Source: Psychroflexus lacisalsi
GTDB lineage: Bacteria; Bacteroidota; Bacteroidia; Flavobacteriales; Flavobacteriaceae
Length of the DNA: 64,000 nucleotides
Reading direction: 5' to 3'
Assembly: GCF_020164495.1 (NCBI RefSeq)
Contig: NZ_JAIQYZ010000001.1
Span: 248,001-312,000, forward strand
Part shown: piece after piece, positions 27,457 through 35,535 of the stretch
Layout of the letters: each line of letters opens with the position of its first letter
Position numbering within the stretch: the stretch's first letter is position 1
Program-made: the position numbers and the translations under genes
The notes under the pieces: model-generated
The model's database searches: none
Told to the model about the DNA's origin: nothing
Seen by the model: the letters and a program-made list of their open reading frames with translations, nothing else

Positions 27457-27499
27457 TACGGTTCGACCGTACATGTGTTACGGTCGAACCGTACTTTTT
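27457..27499 (+). terminator. Perfect 15-bp hairpin whose arms are themselves palindromic
   Basis: TACGGTTCGACCGTA (27457-27471) and TACGGTCGAACCGTA (27479-27493) are exact complements separated by 7 nt and followed by CTTTTT. Each arm is also a small hairpin on its own (TACGGT-TCG-ACCGTA), so the sequence can form one long stem or two short ones. The T-run is on the + strand, where no gene lies upstream, so a terminator role is uncertain; a protein-binding site or mobile-element end is possible. Confidence 0.55.
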
Positions 27500-27565
27500 A
27501 GTTTTGCTTTATTTTCATCTAACCTTATAAGTCCCCCCGTTTGGCGTTAAGGGGATCACGAATTA

Positions 27566-29905
27566 CTAGTCACCAACTTCCATAGCCTTTTCAAGCATCT
27601 TCACCATATAAGTATAGTGCGCTTTTAAAGTCTGGTCACTGGTATTCATTTCAGTTTTTAAATTGGATAACACCCCATTTTGAAGTGCCAGACTATGTCC
27701 TTTCAGCTCGAGAGCTAGGTCTTTGTCCTTTTCCAATTCAATAAGCTGATGCACCAAATGCTTCTGTAACTCCCGTTCTACTTGGTCTGGTGTAGTTCTG
27801 GACGTCAAGATATCTTTTACCAGGGCATCAAGAAGCTCCTGAGGAGATAAACCTTCGCCCGGTAGGGTAGAATGGGTATCCCACATCATATTGAGGCGCT
27901 TGGCATTCGTTAGACGATTGAGGACTCTTTTGTTCATGTTGATCAGACTTTCCAGTTTTCCGCCTTTGGCAAACTTGGAGACCAGGGCCTCATCTACCAG
28001 CCAGTATTGAGGTGTCCATACGTGATCACTGATGAATTTCAAGGCATTTTCCTGTTCAGTTGTATTGACCACCTGGTAAGGAATCCCTTCCTGACCTTTA
28101 TGTAGCAGCGTCTCATTAACGCCACCAACAATGGAAACCACATGGTAAATGTAGCGTCTGTATACTCCAAGCATTTCGCCGTATAGCTCTTCCAAATCCT
28201 CATAATTCTGACCTGCAGTCGTTGTCCAGGAGTCGAGATTTTTGGCGACAATTTTCAGATTGCTCAATCCGTAAGTACTTGCTTTAACAGAATTATTACC
28301 GATGTCTTCGGTTTTGGCATCGGGATCATTTCCTCTGCCCCCAAACATGTACAGCGGATCTGTGCTGCGCTGATCTACAAATTTTTTCAAAATATCTTTG
28401 TCTTCCTCAGCAGAGCTGTTTGGGAAATACCGGTAACCCCATTCAATGGCATAATCATCATAAGGCCCGAGTTGCCTCACAAAACGTATGTTTTTATCGC
28501 CAGGTTGCGCCACATAGTTATAGCGGGCATAATCCATAATTGTAGCGGCGATTCCCATCTTTTGAGTGAATTCTCCCGATCTCAAAGATTCCACATCGTA
28601 AGCAGAACTGGCCTTCATGTTGTGGGGTAAGCCAAGGGCGTGACCAATTTCGTGTGAAATGACGCGGCGCATCATCTCCCCAATTTCTTCTTCTGGCGTA
28701 TCTAGGCTTCTGGCCTTTGGATTAGCAGCACCGGTTTCTAGTAAATAGCGGTTACGATAAGACCTTAGGTGATTGTGATACCAGATGATGTCTGACTCGA
28801 TAATCTCTCCCGTTCTTGGATCCGACACACTAGGTCCCACTGCATTACGAGTGGTGGAAGCGACGTATCTAACGGTTGAAAAACGAACATCTTCCGGACT
28901 AAAATTAGGGTCTTCCTTTTCTGTTGGTGCAACTTTCGCCTGGATGGCATTTTTGAAGCCTGCCTTTTCAAACGCAGAGTTCCAATCTTCGATACCTTGA
29001 ATAAAGTACTTTCTCCATTTTTTTGGAGTCGCTGGATCTAAGTAGTAAACGATAGGTTTTATGGGCTCCGTCAATTTACCTTTGGCATACGCCTTTTCGT
29101 CTTTGGGTTCCAGTCTCCAGCGACGAATCAATCTTAGCTCATCGGATTTTAAGGCATCCGAGCTATAATTGTATTTTCTTAAACCAAACCAACCTACACG
29201 TGAGTCTTCATACCGGACCTGCATTGGATTTTCGGGTAAAGCAATAATGGAATGGTTGATTTGAAAGGTAAAGGTATTGGTAGAATTACCGCGGGGTGGC
29301 TTACTGGTAGGGAAGGTAAGCGTGTGGGTGATTTCGGTATTTTGAGGAAAACTTTTCACCGTATTGATCCGACTTCGCTTATCATCGGCCTTTCCAATTT
29401 TATATTCTGATTTTAATCCGTCTGGGATGATGTTGAAGGAAGGCGAATCGGCATTGAAGAATGATGAAACTTCGATCACGATGTCTTTGCCTTCATCAGA
29501 TTTAATAGGAAAAGAAGCTAAAATAGGGTTGAGGTTATTTTGTGCCACACTTAGGCTGATAGGATCTTCCTCATCAGCCACATTGGTAGTCAGCACCTGA
29601 ACCAAATCGATCGACTTCCCCACTTTTACAAAGTGGATCATTTGTTCTGAAGTCTTTGATCCCGCATTCCTGTAAGCCGAATAATTAGCTGGCAGTTGCT
29701 TAAGGCGAGTCACCATGAGCAGATCTTTTTCGAGAACTTCTTCTGGAAACTTAAAGTAGAGTTTATCATCTTCAAAGTAAGTAGAGATGAGCCCTTCACT
29801 TTTGGGCATGGTCTGAAGGATAGAATCTAAATCTTTGGTGCTTTTGTCCTGTGCAAGACCTAGTTGAAGACTAAGTGCAAAAACAAGAAGTAAGATGTAT
29901 TTCAT
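27566..29905 (-). CDS. Secreted zinc-dependent metalloprotease (DUF5117/DUF4953 type)
   Basis: A 779-residue protein with signal peptide MKYILLLVFALSLQLGLAQ. The zinc site HEIGHALGLPHN (HExxHxxGxxH, metzincin pattern) lies about residue 420, preceded by a long beta-rich propeptide-like half and followed by a helical C-terminal half. Proteins of this architecture are common in Bacteroidota as periplasmic or secreted peptidases; substrates are mostly undefined. No T9SS sorting domain is evident at the C-terminus (it ends YMVKMLEKAMEVGD). It is transcribed alone and leftward, with repeat-rich gaps on both sides. Confidence 0.88.
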   Translation of the reverse strand: MKYILLLVFALSLQLGLAQDKSTKDLDSILQTMPKSEGLISTYFEDDKLYFKFPEEVLEKDLLMVTRLKQLPANYSAYRNAGSKTSEQMIHFVKVGKSIDLVQVLTTNVADEEDPISLSVAQNNLNPILASFPIKSDEGKDIVIEVSSFFNADSPSFNIIPDGLKSEYKIGKADDKRSRINTVKSFPQNTEITHTLTFPTSKPPRGNSTNTFTFQINHSIIALPENPMQVRYEDSRVGWFGLRKYNYSSDALKSDELRLIRRWRLEPKDEKAYAKGKLTEPIKPIVYYLDPATPKKWRKYFIQGIEDWNSAFEKAGFKNAIQAKVAPTEKEDPNFSPEDVRFSTVRYVASTTRNAVGPSVSDPRTGEIIESDIIWYHNHLRSYRNRYLLETGAANPKARSLDTPEEEIGEMMRRVISHEIGHALGLPHNMKASSAYDVESLRSGEFTQKMGIAATIMDYARYNYVAQPGDKNIRFVRQLGPYDDYAIEWGYRYFPNSSAEEDKDILKKFVDQRSTDPLYMFGGRGNDPDAKTEDIGNNSVKASTYGLSNLKIVAKNLDSWTTTAGQNYEDLEELYGEMLGVYRRYIYHVVSIVGGVNETLLHKGQEGIPYQVVNTTEQENALKFISDHVWTPQYWLVDEALVSKFAKGGKLESLINMNKRVLNRLTNAKRLNMMWDTHSTLPGEGLSPQELLDALVKDILTSRTTPDQVERELQKHLVHQLIELEKDKDLALELKGHSLALQNGVLSNLKTEMNTSDQTLKAHYTYMVKMLEKAMEVGD

Positions 29906-30231
29906 GAGTTGAATTTATTTTAGGACTGGATTTCTAGTAAAAAGTTTAATGGGGATTGGTTGTCTGTTATCAGTTGACAGTTGTCAGTTGATGGTTTTCG
30001 ATTTGTAGAGTGTAGAGTCCTGTATAGGATTGACCAGTCAACCAGTTGACTAGTTCCCTAACAAAGCTATTCTCTCGACTCCTCGACCCTTTGACTTTAG
30101 GCCATTTACTATACGGATACACCATTAGACGACTATCCGATTCCACGAAAAACCGTCAACAGAAACCGATTTTTACCCCAAACCTAAAGGGAGTTCTTAA
30201 AAACTACATCTTTTAATTCACCTCAAATCTT

Positions 30232-30405
30232 AAAACCGGCCTACTTTTTATGGATGCTAAAAAACAAGAAAGTGGTGAAGCAAGGAGGAGGAGCAATGCC
30301 CTAGTGAAACGGTTGGCGTTGCGTGGAGGAGACACTTTTGTAGTTTTTAAAGACATAGAAATAAGCCTAGACCTTTTTGGTTACTTTTTACGGCGATGGA
30401 AATCG
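30232..30405 (+). repeat. Dispersed ~180-bp repeat, copy B
   Basis: AAAACCGGCCTAC start, conserved core GGAGCAATGCCCTAGTGAAA and GGTTGGCGTTGCGTGGAGGA, end near CGGCGATGG. Upstream similarity to copy C extends a further ~85 bp (from about 30140), so B and C share a block of ~265 bp. Confidence 0.9.
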
Positions 30406-31099
30406 AGGTGCGAGATTCATGAACACTTAAAACAATAACATCGAGGGTGAACTAAAAAAGTAATGAAAGCTTTAATCATATCGAAATTCTCAAGATCTAG
30501 AAAAATAATCAAAGGTGAACTAATAAGTAAAAGAAGAACCAACGTCATTTCGATACATTTTGATTATCATCAAAACACTCAATGACCATCTTAAACCGGT
30601 GGCTGAGTGATCCCGACATTTTGGTTGGGATCGTATCGAAGCTACAGTTACTTAGAATTAAAAATTCTCAATTCAAAATTATCTATCTTGACTCTTCGAC
30701 CCACGACCCATGACCATTCGACAACACGATTACACCACTAAACTATTATTCAATTATACGAAAACCGTCAACAGAAAACCGACAACCGACTAAACCAGTC
30801 CACCAGTCCACCGATTACACCACTACACTATTATTCAATTATACGAATAACGGTTAACAGAAAACCGACAACCGACTACACCATTACACCACTATTCTAC
30901 TAAACGACTACACGAAAAACCGTCAACAGAAAACCGACAACCGACTAAACCAGTCCACCAGTTCACCGACTACTCGACTACACGACTATCCGACTATACG
31001 ACTATACGATTCCACGAAAAACCGTCAACAGAAACCGATTTTTACCCCAACCCTAAAGGGAGTTCTTAAAAACTACATCTTTTAATTCACCTCAAATCT

Positions 31100-31288
31100 T
31101 AAAACCGGTCTACTTTTTATGGATGCTAAAAAACAAGAAAGTGGTGAAGCAAGGAGGAGGAGCAATGCCCTAGTGAAACGGTTGGCTTTGCGTGGAGGAA
31201 CCGCTTTTGTAGTTTTCTAAGACATAAAAATAAGCCTAGTCCCCAAAGCTTTGGGGATTTGTTTCTTTTTTGGGCGATGCAAAAAAGA
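31100..31288 (+). repeat. Dispersed ~180-bp repeat, copy C
   Basis: Nearly identical to copy B in its first 130 bp, then carries an extra TCCCCAAAGCTTTGGGGA palindrome before the TTTCTTTTTTGGGCGATGC end. The preceding ~85 bp (from about 31010) also match those before copy B. Confidence 0.9.
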
Positions 31289-31563
31289 AAAGAAAGTAAT
31301 TTTATCTAGGGCTTAAACAAGAAATTACTTAAAGCCTAATTACATCAATTATAAAGATTCCGCATCTCGCTATCGCTTGCACGGAATGGGAGAGACTCTG
31401 CATCGCGGCTATCACCTTGCACGGAATTAAAAAAGGCAACAAGCTAATGGCTAAATACGCACTACAATAGTGCAAATTATTAAATAAAACGCACTGCCTA
31501 AGTGCAAATAATTTATATGAATAAATAACAATGGATAGCTTATTTTAATATTCAATTAGAATC

Positions 31564-31841
31564 ATTCCCCTTAGCACCACATCGGGGATCACTCTCGACC
31601 ATTTGACTACAGACTACCAACTTCCAACTATCCTACTACACCATTACACCACTAGACGAATACACGAATACACGAAAACATTTTAAATTTTGAGATAGTA
31701 AATTTGAGATTTGAATTTTGAAATAATTCCCCTTAGCAGCACATCGGAGATCACTCTCGACCATTTGACTACAGACTACCAACTTCCAACTATCCTACTA
31801 CACCATTACACCACTAGACGAATACACGAATACACGAAAAC
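31564..31841 (+). repeat. Direct duplication of a 117-bp segment (31564-31680 and 31725-31841)
   Basis: Both copies run from ATTCCCCTTAGCA to ACACGAATACACGAAAACA and differ at two positions I can find. The offset is 161 bp with 44 bp of A/T-rich sequence between. The content is word-mosaic sequence rather than coding. Confidence 0.9.
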
Positions 31842-32120
31842 ACCACTCCACCATCACACGAATACACGATTATACAATTACACCAAAAATAACTCCCAAA
31901 ACCTTTGGTTTTATTTAAGAAACTCACCTACTTTGTAATTGCAAAATCTATGGATAGCCTTAACGAGAAAACTCATCCTATCTTCTCTATATCAATCCTG
32001 TGCTAAACTGCCTAAATTATTGGATGAGTAAACTCTTGTGAGCGTATCTTAGAGGTTTAAAAATGCGCTGCGGTGACCTTACTATGGGACTCACCAAGGC
32101 GAAGCCGTTTCTAATCCTTA

Positions 32121-32540
32121 AGTTGGTTGACGCGTTCCGAGTTGGCGGGTTGACGCGTTCCGCGTTTGCGAGTTGGCGGGTTCTCGAGTTGACGGGTTCC
32201 GAGCTGGCGGGTTTCGAGCTGGCGGGTTCCGAGTTGGCGGGTTGACGCGTTCCGCGTTGGCGAGTTGGCGGGTTGACGGGTTCCGAGTTAGCGGGTTCCG
32301 AGTTGACGAGTTGGCGGGTTGGCGGGTTCCGAGTTGAGGGGTTCCGAGTTGGCGAGTTGACAAACCCGAAATAAAAAAACCCGAAACCCGAAATAGAACA
32401 ACCCGGAATAACAAAACCCGTAACCCGGAATAACAAAACCCGAAATAGAAAAACCCGGAATAGCAAAACCCGAAATAGTACAACCCGGAATAACAAAACC
32501 CGTAACCCGAAATAAAACAACCCGAAATAACAAACCCAAA
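32121..32540 (+). repeat. Inverted word array 1 (CGGGTT words then AACCCG words)
   Basis: 32121-32358 is a chain of 7-8 nt words such as GGCGGGTT, GACGCGTT, CCGAGTT and GGCGAGTT. At 32359 it switches, through GAGTTGACAAACCCG, to a chain of AACCCGAAATA, AACAAAACCCG and similar words to 32535. The halves are roughly reverse complements (CGGGTT versus AACCCG) and could form a very long imperfect hairpin. It ends about 10 nt before the four-helix-bundle start codon. Confidence 0.9.
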
Positions 32541-32544
32541 AGAA

Positions 32545-32958
32545 ATGGCAACAATCACAACCTTCGAGGATCTTAAAGTTTGGCAGGCCAGTAGAAGTTT
32601 AAACAAAAGGATGTTTGAAATTTTATCAAAACGACAAGATCAGAACAGAGGCTTTCTTATAAATCACTTGTTTAAGACAAGCGGGAGTATTATGGATAAT
32701 ATTGCGGAAGGTTTTGAACGCGACGGGAACAAGGAGTTTAAAAATTTTCTATCCTATTCTAAAGGCAGTGCAGGTGAGCTCATTTCACAACTGTATCGCG
32801 CTTTAGATATCGAAATAATTAATCAAAATGAATTTAACGAGCTAAAAGAAAAGACCAATACAATAGCTAATCAACTAGGGGCTTTGATGAATTACTTGAA
32901 AACCTCGCCTTATAAAGGGAAAAAGTTCACTGAACCACCGAGTAAATATAGTTCTTAG
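32545..32958 (+). CDS. Four-helix-bundle protein of the S23/IVP family
   Basis: A 137-residue, all-helical protein. FEDLKVWQASRSLNKRMFEI near the start, FKTSGSIMDNIAEGFER in the second helix, and a third helix with KGSAGELISQLYRALD are the family pattern of proteins first noted in 23S rRNA intervening sequences. Related proteins also serve as the Avd accessory factor of diversity-generating retroelements, but no reverse transcriptase or variable repeat is seen here. The gene is bracketed by two direct copies of the same inverted word array. Function unknown; nucleic-acid binding is plausible for the family. Confidence 0.85.
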   Translation: MATITTFEDLKVWQASRSLNKRMFEILSKRQDQNRGFLINHLFKTSGSIMDNIAEGFERDGNKEFKNFLSYSKGSAGELISQLYRALDIEIINQNEFNELKEKTNTIANQLGALMNYLKTSPYKGKKFTEPPSKYSS

Positions 32959-33180
32959 GTTTGCGGGTTCTCGGGTTGGCGGGTTAACGCGTTCCGCGTT
33001 GGCGAGTTGGCGAGTTGATGCGTTCCGAGTTAGCGGGTTCCGAGTTAGCGGGTTCCGAGTTGGCGAGTTGACAAACCCGGAATAAAAAAACCCGAAACCC
33101 TGAATAAAACAACCCGAAATAGAAAAACCCGAAATAAAAAAACCCGTAACCCGAAATAGAACAACCCGAAATAACAAAAC
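32957..33180 (+). repeat. Inverted word array 2, upstream of wecB
   Basis: Same two-part layout as array 1 but shorter: CGGGTT/CGAGTT words at 32957-33071, the same junction GGCGAGTTGACAAACCCG, then AACCCG words to 33180. It overlaps the stop codon of the four-helix-bundle gene and ends within 10 nt of the wecB start. The last ~20 nt before both start codons are nearly the same (AACCCGAAATAACAAA then A/C-rich). Confidence 0.9.
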
Positions 33181-33187
33181 CAAAACA

Positions 33188-34270
33188 ATGAACATCACAC
33201 TTATCGCTGGGGCGAGACCCAATTTTATGAAAATCGCGCCCATCCTTCATGCTATTCAAAAGTCAAACAGCTCCATCACTTGTCGTTTAGTGCATACAGG
33301 TCAGCATTATGATGAAAAGATGAGTGAGACTTTTTTTAGACAACTTAACATCCCGCATCCCGACGTTAACTTGGAGTGTGGAAGCGGCTCTCAAGCCGAG
33401 CAAACCGCTTCGATTATGTTGGCCTTCGAAAAGGAATTACTAGCCCATCCTACCGATTTGGTGATGGTGGTGGGCGATGTCACCTCTACCATGGCTTGTA
33501 GTATTGTGGCGAAAAAGTTAGGCGTAAACGTAGCACACGTCGAAGCGGGCATCCGGTCTTGGGATAGAAGCATGCCCGAAGAAATAAACCGTATGCTCAC
33601 CGATAGCATAGCCGACTATTTCTTTACGACCTCCACTTTGGCGGGAGACAACCTTTTAAGAGAAGGACACCGCCAGGAACAGATTTTCTTTACCGGGAAT
33701 GTGATGATCGATACCTTACGCGCTAACGAAAGCCGACTACAGCAACCCGAGGTTTGGAAGGTGCTGGGTTTACAAGAAAAAAACTACCTGGTGATGACCA
33801 TGCACCGACCTGCCAACGTAGATGAAGAACATAAACTAAAGGAATTTATCCAAAGCATCGATGATAACACGCAAGGGATGCCGGTGGTGTTTCCAATCCA
33901 TCCTCGGACCAAGGGCATTTTGGAAAAAGCAGGAATCCTCATGAAAAACATCCATCTGGTAGAACCTTTAGGATACCTAGAATTTAATTACTTGGTAAAG
34001 CATGCCAAAGGCGTGTTAACCGACTCTGGTGGGATTACCGAAGAAACCACGGTGATGAACGTCCCCTGCATTACGCTACGGGACAACACCGAGCGCCCGG
34101 AAACGATAGATATAGGTACCAATGAGCTTATTGGCACGGCCCCTAAAAGAATAAAACCTGCTTTAGAAAAACTCATCGCTGGTCACTGGAAACAAGGCCA
34201 AATTCCCGAAAAATGGGATGGCAAAGCCGCTGAACGGATTGTGGAAGTGTTGAGTGGTATGCTCAAATAA
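33188..34270 (+). CDS. wecB: UDP-N-acetylglucosamine 2-epimerase (non-hydrolysing)
   Basis: A 360-residue GT-B-fold epimerase converting UDP-GlcNAc to UDP-ManNAc. The N-terminal motif is AGARPNFMKIAPI, and catalytic positions can be traced as GDVTST (Asp), HVEAGIRS (Glu), MPEEINR (Glu) and MHRPANVD (His). DSGGITEET, the UDP-binding loop, lies in the C-terminal half. It opens the polysaccharide locus. wecC, which would oxidise UDP-ManNAc to the uronate, is not in the window. The 5' region is the repeat array described above, with no ordinary promoter recognised. Confidence 0.93.
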   Translation: MNITLIAGARPNFMKIAPILHAIQKSNSSITCRLVHTGQHYDEKMSETFFRQLNIPHPDVNLECGSGSQAEQTASIMLAFEKELLAHPTDLVMVVGDVTSTMACSIVAKKLGVNVAHVEAGIRSWDRSMPEEINRMLTDSIADYFFTTSTLAGDNLLREGHRQEQIFFTGNVMIDTLRANESRLQQPEVWKVLGLQEKNYLVMTMHRPANVDEEHKLKEFIQSIDDNTQGMPVVFPIHPRTKGILEKAGILMKNIHLVEPLGYLEFNYLVKHAKGVLTDSGGITEETTVMNVPCITLRDNTERPETIDIGTNELIGTAPKRIKPALEKLIAGHWKQGQIPEKWDGKAAERIVEVLSGMLK

Positions 34271-34335
34271 ACTCACATTAAAGCACTTCTATACAAACTT
34301 AAGTCTATGATTTATCCATAAAAAGAAGGCAATAA

Positions 34336-34673
34336 CCAAAATCTAATTATGCTTTTGTTGGACTTTATTTTTATCCTAATTCTGTTGTTGAAATCGCTAA
34401 AAATGTAAAACCATCTCATCGTAAGGAATTAGAAATCACTTTTGTAAATCAAGCTTATCTAGATGAAACAATTTAAAACTTCAAATCCTTAGTGGAGGTT
34501 TTGCTTGGTCAGACAACGAAACAAATGAAGAATTGACGGAAGCAACTGAGTTTGTGAAAGCGATTGAGAAAAGAACAGGGTTGAAAATTGCTTGTTTAGA
34601 AGAAATAGCATGGTTAGAATCTAAAGAGATTAAAAAAGCAGTGGGGCAATTTAAAGGAAATTACTATGATTAA
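34336..34673 (+). pseudogene. Remnant of rmlA/rfbA (glucose-1-phosphate thymidylyltransferase)
   Basis: The 3' part of an rmlA gene remains. One frame reads [20 protein letters not shown], continues through [11 protein letters not shown] and stops at a TAA (34470-34472). After a frame change the next reads LSGGFAWSDNETNEEL, RTGLKIACLEEIAW and a KGNYYD end, stop at 34671-34673. These match the C-terminal third of RmlA (SNYAVVGLYFYP, ELEIT, GFAWLDTGT, GLKIACLEEIA). The first ~170 residues with the nucleotide-binding motif are missing, the frame is broken, and the GFAWLDTGT motif has decayed to GFAWSDNET. It cannot encode an active enzyme. Confidence 0.85.
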
Positions 34674-34731
34674 GTAAATTAGTTTAAAACCTGAGATAAT
34701 TCTTAAAACATTACAAAATACTTTAACTAGA

Positions 34732-35532
34732 ATGAAAACTAAATTTAAAAATATAGAGGCTTTGCGTCTAGAAATAGGAGAAGGTTCATTTATTGAAGAA
34801 TCGGCATCAATAAAAGGGATAAATGGGGCGGCCCAAAGTATAAAAATAGGCGATCATTGTTATGTTGGAAAAAATGTTCAAATTATCTGTGATGATTTTG
34901 AAATAGGTGATTATTCTAAAATCCATCACAATACAAACATTCATGGATATAAGCCTTGTAAAATTGGACATAATGCTTGGATTGGACAATACTGTATAAT
35001 CGACACTATAGGAGGGGCGATAATTGGAAATAATTGTGGTATCGGAGCTCATTCTCAACTATGGTCACACATTAAATATGGAGACACATTAGAAGGGTGT
35101 AGGTTTTTAAGTGAAGAATCTTTAAAAATCGGCAACGATGTTTGGTTTGTAGGGCATTGCATTGTAACTCCTATAATAGCAGAAGATAAATCTATGGCAA
35201 TGGTCGGTTCTGTTATTACTAAAAACATGATTAAAAACCATATATACGCTGGAACTCCAGCAAAAGATATTACTGATAAAATAGGGGAACAATTCGAATC
35301 AGTATCAACGGAACTGAAAAATAAAAAAATGAATAGTTATCTTTTAGAAGTAGAATTAGAAAGGAAGAATATCCAAATAGTTACCACAACAGATGATTTT
35401 AAATTTGATAACAAAATAACATATTTCGATGTAAGTTCAAGAACATATACCAAAAAAGGCACAATTGATGAAGTGAAGTTCATGAAATATTTGCTTCCAG
35501 AAAAAGGTAAATTTACTCCTTTTAATAGCTAG
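34732..35532 (+). CDS. Left-handed beta-helix (hexapeptide) acyltransferase
   Basis: A 266-residue protein. Residues ~15-180 are hexapeptide repeats (IKIGDHCYVGKN, IGHNAWIGQYCII, IGNNCGIGAHSQ), ending in the usual NHIYAGTPAKDI turn. The C-terminal ~80 residues (from about 190) form a separate small domain not typical of simple acetyltransferases. It lies 4 nt before the wecE-type gene, so its likely job is N-acylation of the amino sugar made by that transaminase (dTDP-Fuc4N to an N-acyl form), in place of WecD. That assignment is inference from context. Confidence 0.8.
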   Translation: MKTKFKNIEALRLEIGEGSFIEESASIKGINGAAQSIKIGDHCYVGKNVQIICDDFEIGDYSKIHHNTNIHGYKPCKIGHNAWIGQYCIIDTIGGAIIGNNCGIGAHSQLWSHIKYGDTLEGCRFLSEESLKIGNDVWFVGHCIVTPIIAEDKSMAMVGSVITKNMIKNHIYAGTPAKDITDKIGEQFESVSTELKNKKMNSYLLEVELERKNIQIVTTTDDFKFDNKITYFDVSSRTYTKKGTIDEVKFMKYLLPEKGKFTPFNS

Positions 35533-35535
35533 ACT

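Larger units (their letters stand above)
26611..27565. other. Non-coding, repeat-rich gap between two leftward genes
   Basis: No gene is supported. Contents in order: degenerate CCAGTCCACCAGTCCAC words (~26708-26760), a diverged REP fragment near 26777 (inverted AGGGCTAAAG), word mosaic (~26860-26960), a 7-bp tandem array, a solitary REP hairpin (27149-27164), a probable leftward terminator and a strong double palindrome. The last four are listed separately. Confidence 0.7.
29906..32120. other. 2.2-kb non-coding repeat field
   Basis: No credible gene; short frames are all in repeats. It contains word mosaics built from phrases such as CCGTCAACAGAAAACCGAC, ACCAGTCCACCAGTCCACC and ACTACACGACTATACGAC at ~29980-30160 and ~30700-31030. 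It also holds two copies (B, C) of the dispersed repeat inside a longer duplicated block, and a 117-bp direct duplication at 31564/31725. Base composition is A/C-rich on the + strand over long stretches, unlike flanking genes. Confidence 0.75.

Noticed and set aside
32017-32606. Three long minus-strand frames with Phe/Gly and Pro/Thr/Arg-rich repetitive peptides
   Set aside because: They are translations of the word arrays in all three frames; composition is purely that of the repeat.
32545-33187. Diversity-generating retroelement (Avd-like protein plus repeats)
   Set aside because: No reverse transcriptase, no template/variable repeat pair with adenine-biased changes is visible; only the four-helix-bundle protein resembles Avd.
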